A stretch of DNA of 5,853 nt from positions 1-5,853 of the forward strand of contig JAFPUX010000235.1 of assembly GCA_017413145.1 (NCBI GenBank), given 5' to 3'. The translations under genes and the position numbers were made by a program. This document shows positions 1 through 5,325 of the stretch, piece by piece; position 1 is the stretch's first letter, and the number at the start of each line of letters is the position of its first letter. The stretch is from Kiritimatiellia bacterium. Its GTDB lineage: Bacteria > Verrucomicrobiota > Kiritimatiellia > RFP12 > UBA3636. The notes beneath the pieces were generated by a model. The model saw only the letters and a program-made list of their open reading frames with translations, was not told the origin of the DNA and did no database searches.

Positions 1-87
1 CGCGTTCGTGGCGGGGTCCGCCGCGGGCGCGGGCGGCACGGCGAGCGCGAGGAGCGACAGGGCGAGCAGCAGCAGCGTGTTCTTCAT
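1..87 (-). CDS. N-terminal fragment of an exported protein (signal peptide only)
   Basis: Twenty-nine codons run from an ATG at 87-85 to the left edge without a stop. They read as a typical Sec signal peptide: a short basic start (MKNT), a hydrophobic core of Leu and Ala (residues 5-17), then PPAPAA followed by DPATNA, which gives a likely signal peptidase I site near residue 22 or 23. There is no lipobox cysteine. The mature protein lies outside the window, so its function cannot be named. No Shine-Dalgarno sequence precedes the ATG; the leader is rich in CCTC words instead. An extended -10 type promoter lies about 100 nt upstream (187-214). The call rests on the signal-peptide pattern, the strand shared with all neighbours and the upstream promoter-like site. 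Confidence 0.7.
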   Translation of the reverse strand, partial: MKNTLLLLALSLLALAVPPAPAADPATNA

Positions 88-96
88 GGGGAGGTT

Positions 97-125
97 CGAG
101 GTGAGAGGTAACGAGGTGAGAGGTT
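97..125 (-). repeat. Two tandem copies of a 15-nt leader repeat
   Basis: On the plus strand cgaggtgagaggtaa (97-111) is followed at once by cgaggtgagaggtta (112-126), with a partial third unit (gaggttcgag) at 91-100. Read in the direction of the downstream gene, this is a pyrimidine-rich CCTCTCACCTCG tract just before the start codon at 87. A similar CCTCTAAC/CCTAACC tract precedes the gene starting at 2109. Whether it acts in translation or is only a slippage-prone repeat cannot be told from the sequence. Confidence 0.6.
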
Positions 126-186
126 AATGGTCAGAGGGCAACCGTGAAAGGAACCGAAGAGACTGTTTTTCCTTCGTTGCGGGAGG

Positions 187-214
187 ATTCTAGCACCATT
201 CCCCGGTTCGACAA
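187..214 (-). promoter_or_regulatory. Candidate sigma-70-type promoter with extended -10
   Basis: On the minus strand TTGTCG (214-209, 4 of 6 matches to TTGACA) is followed after 16 nt by TAGAAT (192-187, 5 of 6 matches to TATAAT). The bases just before the -10 are TGC, matching the TGn extension. Transcription would start near 180 and give a leader of roughly 90 nt to the gene starting at 87. The site lies between the repeat that ends the preceding gene and the next start codon, where a new transcription unit would be expected. Sigma-factor preference in this organism is unknown. Confidence 0.4.
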
Positions 215-245
215 AGCCCGCCCGTCATTTCTAAACACTCTGTCC

Positions 246-372
246 GCGGGCGCGAATGCGTTCTGCCGGCCGAGCCGGGGCGCGGCGCGAAGCGCAGGCC
301 CCGGCGAGGAGCGTAGGCAGACGCATTCGCGCCAGGAGTCGCGACCTTCGCGTTCATTGCTTTTCCTCCGCG
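246..372 (-). repeat. 127-bp gene-end repeat, copy A
   Basis: This stretch matches 2400-2526 at 124 of 127 positions; the differences are at 275, 297 and 314. Read on the minus strand it begins inside the 3' end of the 260-residue protein gene, supplying its last codons (AEEKQ and TGA), then runs into a large palindrome (249-333). The stop codon overlaps an ATG (CAATGA) that has a well-spaced GGAGG in front, opening a 55-codon frame from 357 to 190. Of the three differences between copies, two change a residue in that frame (Tyr/Cys and Gly/Val) and one is silent, so the frame does not look protected. It is best read as a dispersed, REP-like structural repeat placed at gene ends. Confidence 0.85.
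249..333. repeat. Large imperfect palindrome inside repeat copy A
   Basis: The outer arms are 249-267 (ggcgcgaatgcgttctgcc) and 316-333 (ggcagacgcattcgcgcc); they pair fully apart from one extra t in the left arm. A perfect inner stem joins 274-281 (gccggggc) and 298-305 (gccccggc), leaving a 16-nt loop. The RNA form would be a long two-part hairpin right after the stop codon of the 260-residue protein gene. No T-run follows on either strand, so it is not a standard intrinsic terminator. It could still stall polymerase or protect a 3' end. Confidence 0.8.
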
Positions 373-1136
373 TAGGAAGTCCTTGAAGAATACTGCATTC
401 GCCGCGCGACCGGAGTCGGCGGCACGTCGCGTCCTTCCAGAAGCGCCTTTCGTTCCTCCTTCGAGAAAAGCGCGATGTCCGCCAGCGTTCCGAGGAGCGT
501 CGCGGCGGCTTCGGCGGACGCCTCGGGCGGAATCGCCTCGCGGACTCCGAACATCGCGCGGACCATGAGAATATCCACGTCGCGAAGCGTTCGCTGGAGC
601 CAGTTCGTATGTTGGACGCCCTCGAACGCGATCCGTTTCTCCGGGTGCTCGTCGAAGTCCCAGTCGTCGATTGGATCGCAGGAATGGTCCCAGGCGTATC
701 GCGGAATCATCCGCGCCCGGTTCCGCCCCAGCTCCCTTGCAAGAAACCGGAACATCGGCACGGCCGGATCTCCGGAGGAATGGTTCATGCATGTCTTGTA
801 AAGGCCGGACCGGATCGAGACGATGAACACCCCGCCGTCCGTCTCCGCCTCCGAGAACGGGATGGCGTCCATTTCCTCGAGCAGCCGGAACGCGAGTTCC
901 GGATCCGGCCGGAGCCCCTGAACGCGCTGAATCGCGTCGAGCGAGGCGAACCGGTCCGCGTTCGTTGACGCGAATTCCAGCAGGCTGGCGCCCGCCGCAT
1001 CGTTCGTCCACGCCGAGGCCAGTCGCCAGCAGTTCGTTTCCGAGGCGGGGGCCTCTACCGCGGGAAGAGCCGCGAGCGCGAGAAGCGCCGCGGCCGCGAG
1101 GAACCGGGGAATACGGGGAAGACGGGGAAGTGGCAT
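354..1136 (-). CDS. Secreted protein of unknown family, 260 residues
   Basis: I do not recognise the family. The start is set at the ATG at 1136 because the signal peptide begins there: MPLPRLPRIPRF, an Ala/Leu core (residues 13-24), and a likely cleavage near residues 29-31. An in-frame start at 1235 would add 33 untypical residues and overlap the preceding gene. The mature part is mixed helical and strand-like, with Cys36, Cys116 and Cys153, a conserved-looking stretch GGVFIVSIRSGLYKTCMNHS (101-120), and a segment rich in Asp, Trp and His (149-165). Helices follow at about 180-235. The last five residues, AEEKQ, and the stop come from the 127-bp repeat. It lies 37 nt after the parvulin-like gene, with a nearly identical signal-peptide region, so the two are probably cotranscribed. 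No Shine-Dalgarno sequence is seen. Confidence 0.8.
   Translation of the reverse strand: MPLPRLPRIPRFLAAAALLALAALPAVEAPASETNCWRLASAWTNDAAGASLLEFASTNADRFASLDAIQRVQGLRPDPELAFRLLEEMDAIPFSEAETDGGVFIVSIRSGLYKTCMNHSSGDPAVPMFRFLARELGRNRARMIPRYAWDHSCDPIDDWDFDEHPEKRIAFEGVQHTNWLQRTLRDVDILMVRAMFGVREAIPPEASAEAAATLLGTLADIALFSKEERKALLEGRDVPPTPVARRMQYSSRTSYAEEKQ
1071..1136 (-). repeat. Duplicated signal-peptide-coding segment, copy 1
   Basis: The first 36 nt of this gene differ from the first 36 nt of the gene starting at 2109 at only 3 positions. A further 22 nt are identical (1071-1092 and 2047-2068). The beginning is a 9-nt repeat (CTTCCCCGT, CTTCCCCGT, ATTCCCCGG), so it encodes a tripeptide pattern PRL-PRI-PRF. 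The similarity ends where the mature proteins begin, so the signal-peptide segment, not the whole gene, was duplicated or converged through the repeat. Confidence 0.75.
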
Positions 1137-1173
1137 TGGCGGAGAGGTGGAATCGGGTGGCAGGGACGGAAGG

Positions 1174-2109
1174 TTAGCGGTCGAGGAGCGAGTCCAGGGG
1201 ATTCCAGGACAGAATCTCGATCTTCGCTTTTTCACGCAAGGGTTCGACCAGTTGGTCGCGGATTTCGTTCATTTTCGTCCGCTTGAGTTCTTCCGCGACT
1301 TCGGCGCGGGCTTCCTCGAACGATTTGAGACGCGGTTCGCTGCGCGAGGAGACCACGAGGAAAAACCACCCGAAGACCGAGTGGAACGGCTCGCCGATTT
1401 CGCCGACAGGCTGTGTGAACGCGGCCTTTTCGAATTCCGGCACCATGACGCCGGGCCCGAAGGTGTATTCGCCGCCATTGAATTTGGCGCTCGGGTCGTC
1501 GGACGCTTCGCGTGCGACAACTGTAACGCTCTCGCCGGAAACAACGCGATCCCGCAGTTTTCGGATCCGAGCTTGGGCGGCCGCCTTCTTTTCCTCGTCC
1601 GCATCCTCCGGGCAAATGACGAGAACGGACGAAACGGTTGCGGATGCCTCTTCGAAGACGGGCGGATCGCGGAGCTTCGACAACAACTTCCAGCGAGCGC
1701 GAAGTTCGTCCTCCGTCGGTTCGGTCCAGCCGTCCAGAACCAGTTCCTCGCCGGAGGCGAATCCACGCCGCCGGGCTTCGCGGCCGAGAAGAAAGTCGGT
1801 CACGCACTCCTTGATGGCGGCATCCTGCCAGCCAACGGGCAGATGTCCGCCGCATGCCGCGGCCATTTCGGAAAGGCAGCGTCGCAGTTCGCCCTTGGTC
1901 ACGGCCGTTTCGCAGTCCACGAGGACGACGGGCTCGGCGTCGATCCGGGCCTGTTCCTCGTCCGTGACGGAGATGCTGCGGTCGTCGGACCCTTCGTAGA
2001 GGGCAAAGCCGGCCCCCGGACAGGGCGCTACGGCGAGCGCGAGGAACGCGAGCGCGAGAAGCGCCGCGAAGAAGAACCGGGGAACACGGGAAAGACGGGG
2101 AAGGGGCAT
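1174..2109 (-). CDS. Exported parvulin/SurA-type protein lacking the catalytic histidines
   Basis: This is probably a periplasmic folding helper of the parvulin (PpiC-type rotamase) family, 311 residues. Residues 1-34 form a signal peptide (basic start, Phe/Ala/Leu core from 12 to 27). Cys30 has Pro at -1, so it is not a good lipobox. Residues 58-150 are helical and resemble the SurA/PrsA N-terminal chaperone region (VDCETAVTKGELRRCL, then a DFLLGREARRRG helix). The parvulin domain spans about 156-256, shown by SDDPSAKFNGGEYTFGPGVM (203-222) followed by VPEFEKAAF and FGWFFLVV. A final helix (263-296) is usual for the family. The usual SHIL histidine is Ser161, and the histidine of the FGYH motif is Phe249; Asp205 holds the position of the Pin1 cysteine. 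Isomerase activity is therefore doubtful and a chaperone role more likely. The gene precedes the 260-residue protein gene by 37 nt; no Shine-Dalgarno sequence is seen. Confidence 0.85.
   Translation of the reverse strand: MPLPRLSRVPRFFFAALLALAFLALAVAPCPGAGFALYEGSDDRSISVTDEEQARIDAEPVVLVDCETAVTKGELRRCLSEMAAACGGHLPVGWQDAAIKECVTDFLLGREARRRGFASGEELVLDGWTEPTEDELRARWKLLSKLRDPPVFEEASATVSSVLVICPEDADEEKKAAAQARIRKLRDRVVSGESVTVVAREASDDPSAKFNGGEYTFGPGVMVPEFEKAAFTQPVGEIGEPFHSVFGWFFLVVSSRSEPRLKSFEEARAEVAEELKRTKMNEIRDQLVEPLREKAKIEILSWNPLDSLLDR
2047..2109 (-). repeat. Duplicated signal-peptide-coding segment, copy 2
   Basis: This is the counterpart of 1071-1136. It encodes MPLPRLSRVPRF followed by a hydrophobic core, with the same 9-nt period at the start and the same 22-nt block at 2047-2068. 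Between the two shared blocks the copies differ by 3 nt in length, which keeps the reading frame. Confidence 0.75.
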
Positions 2110-2117
2110 AGCGGGTG

Positions 2118-2140
2118 GAGGTTAGGAGTTAGAGGTTAGG
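2118..2140 (-). repeat. Pyrimidine-rich leader tract before the parvulin-like gene
   Basis: The plus strand reads gaggttaggagttagaggtt from 2118, so the leader read toward the gene is a degenerate CCTAACC/CCTCTAAC tract ending 8 nt before the ATG at 2109. It resembles the tract at 97-125. No purine-rich ribosome binding site lies between it and the start codon. Confidence 0.5.
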
Positions 2141-2151
2141 GGGCTGGACGG

Positions 2152-2169
2152 AACGCGAAGGACGCGAAG
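2152..2169. repeat. Two tandem copies of a 9-nt ACGCGAAG-type repeat
   Basis: The plus strand reads aacgcgaag gacgcgaag. The word resembles the cgcagag nonamers found in the gene ends at 2547-2573 and 5332-5358, but here it lies in the spacer. With only two units it is a weak repeat by itself. It is notable mainly because several spacers and gene ends in this window show the same 9-nt period. Confidence 0.45.
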
Positions 2170-2192
2170 GGTGGCCCGGATTGTTCTCCGCC

Positions 2193-2354
2193 CCGAAGGC
2201 CTTCGGGGAATGGGGCGCGACCTTTTGTCGTTTTGTCCTTGGGTCCTGTTGTCGTAGGGGCCGCCCACGGGAAATGCTCCCCCCGGTTTCCGGCCGGGTC
2301 GACCCAAGGACGAAAGGACGACAGGACGAAAGGTCGTGCCCCGCATGCCTTCGG
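2193..2354. repeat. Long imperfect inverted repeat in the 398-nt spacer
   Basis: The left arm (2193-2245) and right arm (2301-2354) pair in ordered blocks. cgaaggc (2194-2200) pairs with gccttcg (2347-2353), ggggc (2212-2216) with gcccc (2338-2342), cgaccttt (2218-2225) with aaaggtcg (2329-2336), and gtccttgggtc (2235-2245) with gacccaaggac (2301-2311). The right arm carries three 8-nt units (ggacgaaa, ggacgaca, ggacgaaa) and is longer than the left by about one unit. A perfect 18-nt palindrome (ccccgaaggccttcgggg, 2191-2208) sits at the outer left end. No coding signal or T-run accompanies it. It may be a dispersed repeat, a structured RNA, or a MITE-like remnant. Confidence 0.7.
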
Positions 2355-2399
2355 AAAGCGGGACGGGGAGAATCGAAGGACGCTGGGCCGATGCCGCGA

Positions 2400-2526
2400 G
2401 CGGGCGCGAATGCGTTCTGCCGGCCGAGACGGGGCGCGGCGCGAAGCGCAAGCCCCGGCGAGGAGCGCAGGCAGACGCATTCGCGCCAGGAGTCGCGACC
2501 TTCGCGTTCATTGCTTTTCCTCCGCG
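2400..2526 (-). repeat. 127-bp gene-end repeat, copy B
   Basis: This copy matches 246-372 with three substitutions (2429, 2451, 2468) and no indels. It lies at the same position relative to its gene as copy A: it supplies the final AEEKQ codons and TGA stop of the 914-residue protein, then continues downstream as a palindrome. The GGAGG and the ATG that overlaps the stop are preserved; here the frame stays open for 129 codons (2511-2122) but quickly enters other repeats. The match stops within one or two codons of the same place in both genes, which suggests that a defined element edge lies inside the coding region. Confidence 0.85.
2403..2487. repeat. Large imperfect palindrome inside repeat copy B
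   Basis: The outer arms 2403-2421 and 2470-2487 are identical to those of copy A, so the long outer stem is fully kept. The inner stem has one mismatch because 2429 is a where copy A has c. All three differences between the copies fall between the outer arms. That fits selection or copying for the outer stem, although three changes are too few to prove it. Confidence 0.75.
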
Positions 2527-5252
2527 GCCTCCGCGTGCGGTTCGGGCTCTGCGTTCTCTGCGCTTTCTGCGTGAGGTTCTTCCTCCGCGGGCGCCGCGTG
2601 AGGTTCGGGGTCTTCGTCCAGCGGCCAGAGGAGGAACCGGCCGAGGGAGAAACGGAGGGCGTTCGGGGCGGCGGGGGAATCCTCGGGGACGAGGACGAAC
2701 CGCATCGGGTAGTTCCGTCGGAATCCGCCAAGGCGGGTCACGACGAGAAACGGTCCGGGGGCGGTTTCGGGAGGGCCGAGGGCCGCCCGGATGTCGGCCG
2801 GGAGGCCGTCCCGCGGATACGCGGAGAAGAGAAAGCTGGCGTGGTGCTCCGCGAACTCGACGCAGCGCCCCGCCTTCAGCCGGAAGGACGAGCGGAGCGT
2901 CTCGACCTTCTCCCCGCGTGGCGCGCCGGGAACGTTTCCGATGTCCGTTTCCTCGAACCGGATTCCGGTGAATTTGAAGTCCGCGAGTTCGACGTCGATC
3001 GCATTCGCGTCCTCGTCGACGGCGAAGGACGCGACGATCGCGTCGAGGAAATGCGACGCGGCGCGCCAGGGCATCGCGACTTCGCCGAGGCCCGGGACGA
3101 GGACCCGGCGATCCTCGCCCGGCAGCTGAACGACGAGATCCTCCGGAACGTCCGCGGGGGCGAACGTGTCGAACTTGAACGGCACCGCGCGAACGGGTTT
3201 CGGGAACTCTTCGTCGGTTTCGCGGGGCAGTTTGTCGAAGGCGAGGATCCGAGACGAACCTCCTCGCGCGAAGTCGATGCCCGTGGCCGGCCGGGTTTCG
3301 CGGAACAGTTCGCGGACAAGGTTGCAGCGGTCGCGCTCGGGGGCGATCTCCTCGGGGTCGTTCCTGAGTCGGCACAGGCACACGCCTGCGCCGAGGAAGA
3401 GGACGCGGGTGTCGGCGAACGCGTCGAGCGTCCCGATCTTGCGCATCTCCGCGACGGGGTCGGCGTCGGGCGAAAGCCGCTTGCGCCACGGTTCGGCGAG
3501 CAGCTGCTCGAGCGTCGCCGCCGGCGCGTTCGCGGCGGGAGCCGCCGCGGAAAGGATTTCAAACTCGACTTCGGTTTCCGCCCAGCGCGTGCCAGCGAGA
3601 TCGAGGTCCCGACGGAGCGGCGCGCGGACGCGGCGGGGAACGTCGTTGGAGACCCAGTCCGAGAGATCGAGACGGGCGCGATTTCCGACCGCGCCAGGCG
3701 GAAGTTCGGTCCAAAAGCGGCGCGTTAGTTCCAACAGGCCGTCGTCCGGCCAGTCGAGGGGGCGGCGGCCGTCGAAGCGGTATTCCACCCGGGGCGAAGT
3801 CTCTTCGACGGTGACGCTGAATGGTCCGGCGTTGGAGAGGACGACGTCGAAGAGGATCGGTTCGCCGGCGGCGTGGACGGCCGGCGTCCGCACCGGCTCG
3901 GCGAGCAGGAAGAGCCCTTCCACGGCGCCGGGCGGCGGGCGGCGGACCGCGGGGTAGCCGGCGGCGTCCGCTTCGGCCGCTTCCTCCGCGTGGAGGATGG
4001 CGCGTTCGACGAGCGCCGCCCGTTCCGCGACGGCCGGAACGGCGGAGCCGGCAACGGCGGGAAGGGAGTCGCGCCGGTCGAAACCGGCGAGGGCCGGCAT
4101 CTGCTCCGGGAAGAGCCCGAAGACGACGTCGGCCGTGCAGTCGCGGTTCCCGTCGAAATGTGGGATGACGGACTCGGCGAGCCCGGAAAGCGCACGCCGG
4201 GCTTCCGGCGAATCGCCTTCGAAACGGTTGGGACGTCCCCATCGCCATGCTGGAAGGTTGCGGGGGGCCGGGAGCGGATTCCCTTGGCCGGCGTAGCGCG
4301 CGAGGGCGTGGGCGCGGAGCGACCGCGGGGCGTGCGGGGCCCAGATGCCGAGAATCGCCTCGAAGGAGGTCTCGTCGTGCCAGTCCGATTCACAGAACGC
4401 GGCCAGTCCGACGGCGACGAGCGCTTCGACGTAGCCCGCGTCGGAAAGGAACGGCGCGTCGGCGGGCGGGTGCGGATCGGAGGAGCCGAGCGCGTTGGCG
4501 GCCTCGGCGATCCACGCGAGCGCGGCGCCGTGGCCGGCGGGGTCCTCGAAATCCCGGCAGAGCGCCTCGGCCAGCCGATCCGCCCCCTGCACCGCCAACG
4601 CGGCGAGCGCGACATAGCGCGGGCGGAGTTCGTCAAGCCCGACCGGGCGGACCGGGACGCGCTCGAAGCCGGCGAGCCGCCAGTTCCCGATTGCGAGCAG
4701 GACGTCCGGGTCGACCGGGCCCGAGCTTCCGCGGAGGACGATGCCGAAGCCCGAATCTCCGGGCACCAGACCCGAGTCGCCCGTTTCTTCCGGAACGGCC
4801 GCGGACGGTTCGTCCGCCGTGCCGGCGTCCCGGAACGCGAATCCGACGTCGAACCTGGCGGCGTTCGCGACATCGGAGTGCGACGCGGACACGGAGAGAT
4901 CCAGTTTCCGCGTCGATGCGGCGGACTGGGGAAGCGGAACGGAAACGCGCGCGGGCGAAAACCGCGACGCTTCGAGGGACCCGCTCCACGCGAGCGAGAC
5001 GCCCTCCATCGCTTCGAAGGAGCCGTCAAAGAAGGACCGGAGCATGCCCGCCGGGATGGTGCCCCGCTTCCATTTCACGGCCCGTCCGGCGGGAACGAAC
5101 CCGTCCGGAACCGTCGCGGCCTTGCCGGGCAGCACTTCGAACAGCCGGCAGTCGAACGCCACGCGCGGCACGATCCATGTGCCGAGACCCTCCGGATCGG
5201 GAGCGGCGAGCGCGAGCGCGGGAAGGAGGACGAGGAGGGCGAGGCGTTTCAC
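2508..5252 (-). CDS. Large secreted protein of unknown family, 914 residues
   Basis: I do not recognise a named family. It starts with GTG; no alternative in-frame start is visible upstream before the preceding gene. Residues 1-16 are a clear signal peptide (MKRLALLVLLPALALA) with cleavage next to APDPEG. Residues 24-185 are probably beta-rich and include VAFDCRLFEV (31-40). Residues 205-330 are mostly helical. Residues 445-570 contain a beta-sandwich-like part: GEPILFDVVLSNAGPFSVTV (463-482) resembles Ig-like or BsuPI-type proteinase-inhibitor folds, but this is only a resemblance. An Ala/Pro linker (569-579) leads to a mixed C-terminal domain (580-875) with CLC at 625-627. Residues 882-914 are a repetitive, acidic PHAE tail made from short repeats, ending AEEKQ inside the 127-bp repeat. 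It follows the partial upstream gene by 73 nt on the same strand. An envelope or extracellular location is likely; the substrate is unknown. Confidence 0.85.
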   Translation of the reverse strand: MKRLALLVLLPALALAAPDPEGLGTWIVPRVAFDCRLFEVLPGKAATVPDGFVPAGRAVKWKRGTIPAGMLRSFFDGSFEAMEGVSLAWSGSLEASRFSPARVSVPLPQSAASTRKLDLSVSASHSDVANAARFDVGFAFRDAGTADEPSAAVPEETGDSGLVPGDSGFGIVLRGSSGPVDPDVLLAIGNWRLAGFERVPVRPVGLDELRPRYVALAALAVQGADRLAEALCRDFEDPAGHGAALAWIAEAANALGSSDPHPPADAPFLSDAGYVEALVAVGLAAFCESDWHDETSFEAILGIWAPHAPRSLRAHALARYAGQGNPLPAPRNLPAWRWGRPNRFEGDSPEARRALSGLAESVIPHFDGNRDCTADVVFGLFPEQMPALAGFDRRDSLPAVAGSAVPAVAERAALVERAILHAEEAAEADAAGYPAVRRPPPGAVEGLFLLAEPVRTPAVHAAGEPILFDVVLSNAGPFSVTVEETSPRVEYRFDGRRPLDWPDDGLLELTRRFWTELPPGAVGNRARLDLSDWVSNDVPRRVRAPLRRDLDLAGTRWAETEVEFEILSAAAPAANAPAATLEQLLAEPWRKRLSPDADPVAEMRKIGTLDAFADTRVLFLGAGVCLCRLRNDPEEIAPERDRCNLVRELFRETRPATGIDFARGGSSRILAFDKLPRETDEEFPKPVRAVPFKFDTFAPADVPEDLVVQLPGEDRRVLVPGLGEVAMPWRAASHFLDAIVASFAVDEDANAIDVELADFKFTGIRFEETDIGNVPGAPRGEKVETLRSSFRLKAGRCVEFAEHHASFLFSAYPRDGLPADIRAALGPPETAPGPFLVVTRLGGFRRNYPMRFVLVPEDSPAAPNALRFSLGRFLLWPLDEDPEPHAAPAEEEPHAESAENAEPEPHAEAAEEKQ
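2511..2609 (-). repeat. Repeat-encoded acidic C-terminal tail of the 914-residue protein
   Basis: Two 29-nt units (2608-2580 and 2545-2517) differ at 3 positions and end in CCGCGGAGGAA. Between them lie three 9-nt units (2573-2547: CACGCAGAA, AGCGCAGAG, AACGCAGAG) that encode HAE-SAE-NAE. The period is a multiple of three, so repeat expansion keeps the frame. The tail follows what looks like the end of the folded domain (RFLLWPLDED) and has no obvious structural role. Confidence 0.75.
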
Positions 5253-5272
5253 GACGTGGCGGGGTGTTTGGG

Positions 5273-5312
5273 ATTGTCCACAAATCTCAAATGTTCACAA
5301 TTGTCCACAAAT
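5273..5312. promoter_or_regulatory. Paired 13-nt direct repeat containing DnaA-box-like words
   Basis: The word attgtccacaaat occurs at 5273-5285 and again at 5300-5312, a spacing of 27 nt, in an AT-richer patch of an otherwise GC-rich window. Each copy contains TTGTCCACA, one base from the classical TTATCCACA DnaA box and the form preferred in high-GC Streptomyces. A half-like ttcacaattg lies between them. The site sits between the stop at 5326 and the GTG start at 5252, so it could be an operator or DnaA-responsive site for the large gene. With only two words it is not an origin. Confidence 0.35.
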
Positions 5313-5325
5313 GGCAAATCCAAAT

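Noticed and set aside
97..125. CRISPR array
   Set aside because: The repeats are too short, directly adjacent and without unique spacers; no cas gene is visible.
249..333. Intrinsic terminator at the palindrome
   Set aside because: No T-run follows the hairpin on either strand in either copy, and the stem is longer than usual for a terminator.
1137..1235. Upstream start for the 260-residue protein
   Set aside because: It would overlap the preceding gene and put 33 polar residues before an otherwise clear signal peptide.
2020..2109. Lipoprotein signal at Cys30 of the parvulin-like protein
   Set aside because: The residues before the cysteine (VAP) do not fit the lipobox, since Pro occupies the -1 position.
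1147..2139. Long plus-strand open frame opposite the parvulin-like gene
   Set aside because: It mirrors a minus-strand gene with a recognisable domain; its protein is a low-complexity by-product of high-GC codon use.
2181..3728. Plus-strand open frame of 515 codons
   Set aside because: It starts inside the inverted repeat, crosses repeat copy B and runs opposite the 914-residue protein gene; the residues are Arg/Gly-rich without domain pattern.
3725..5029. Alternative minus-strand frame of 434 codons inside the large gene
   Set aside because: It is Arg/Ser/Pro-rich out-of-frame translation, whereas the main frame has a signal peptide and normal composition.
5253..5325. Replication origin at the DnaA-box-like words
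   Set aside because: There are only two words in 73 nt, with no unwinding element cluster and no dnaA or dnaN nearby.
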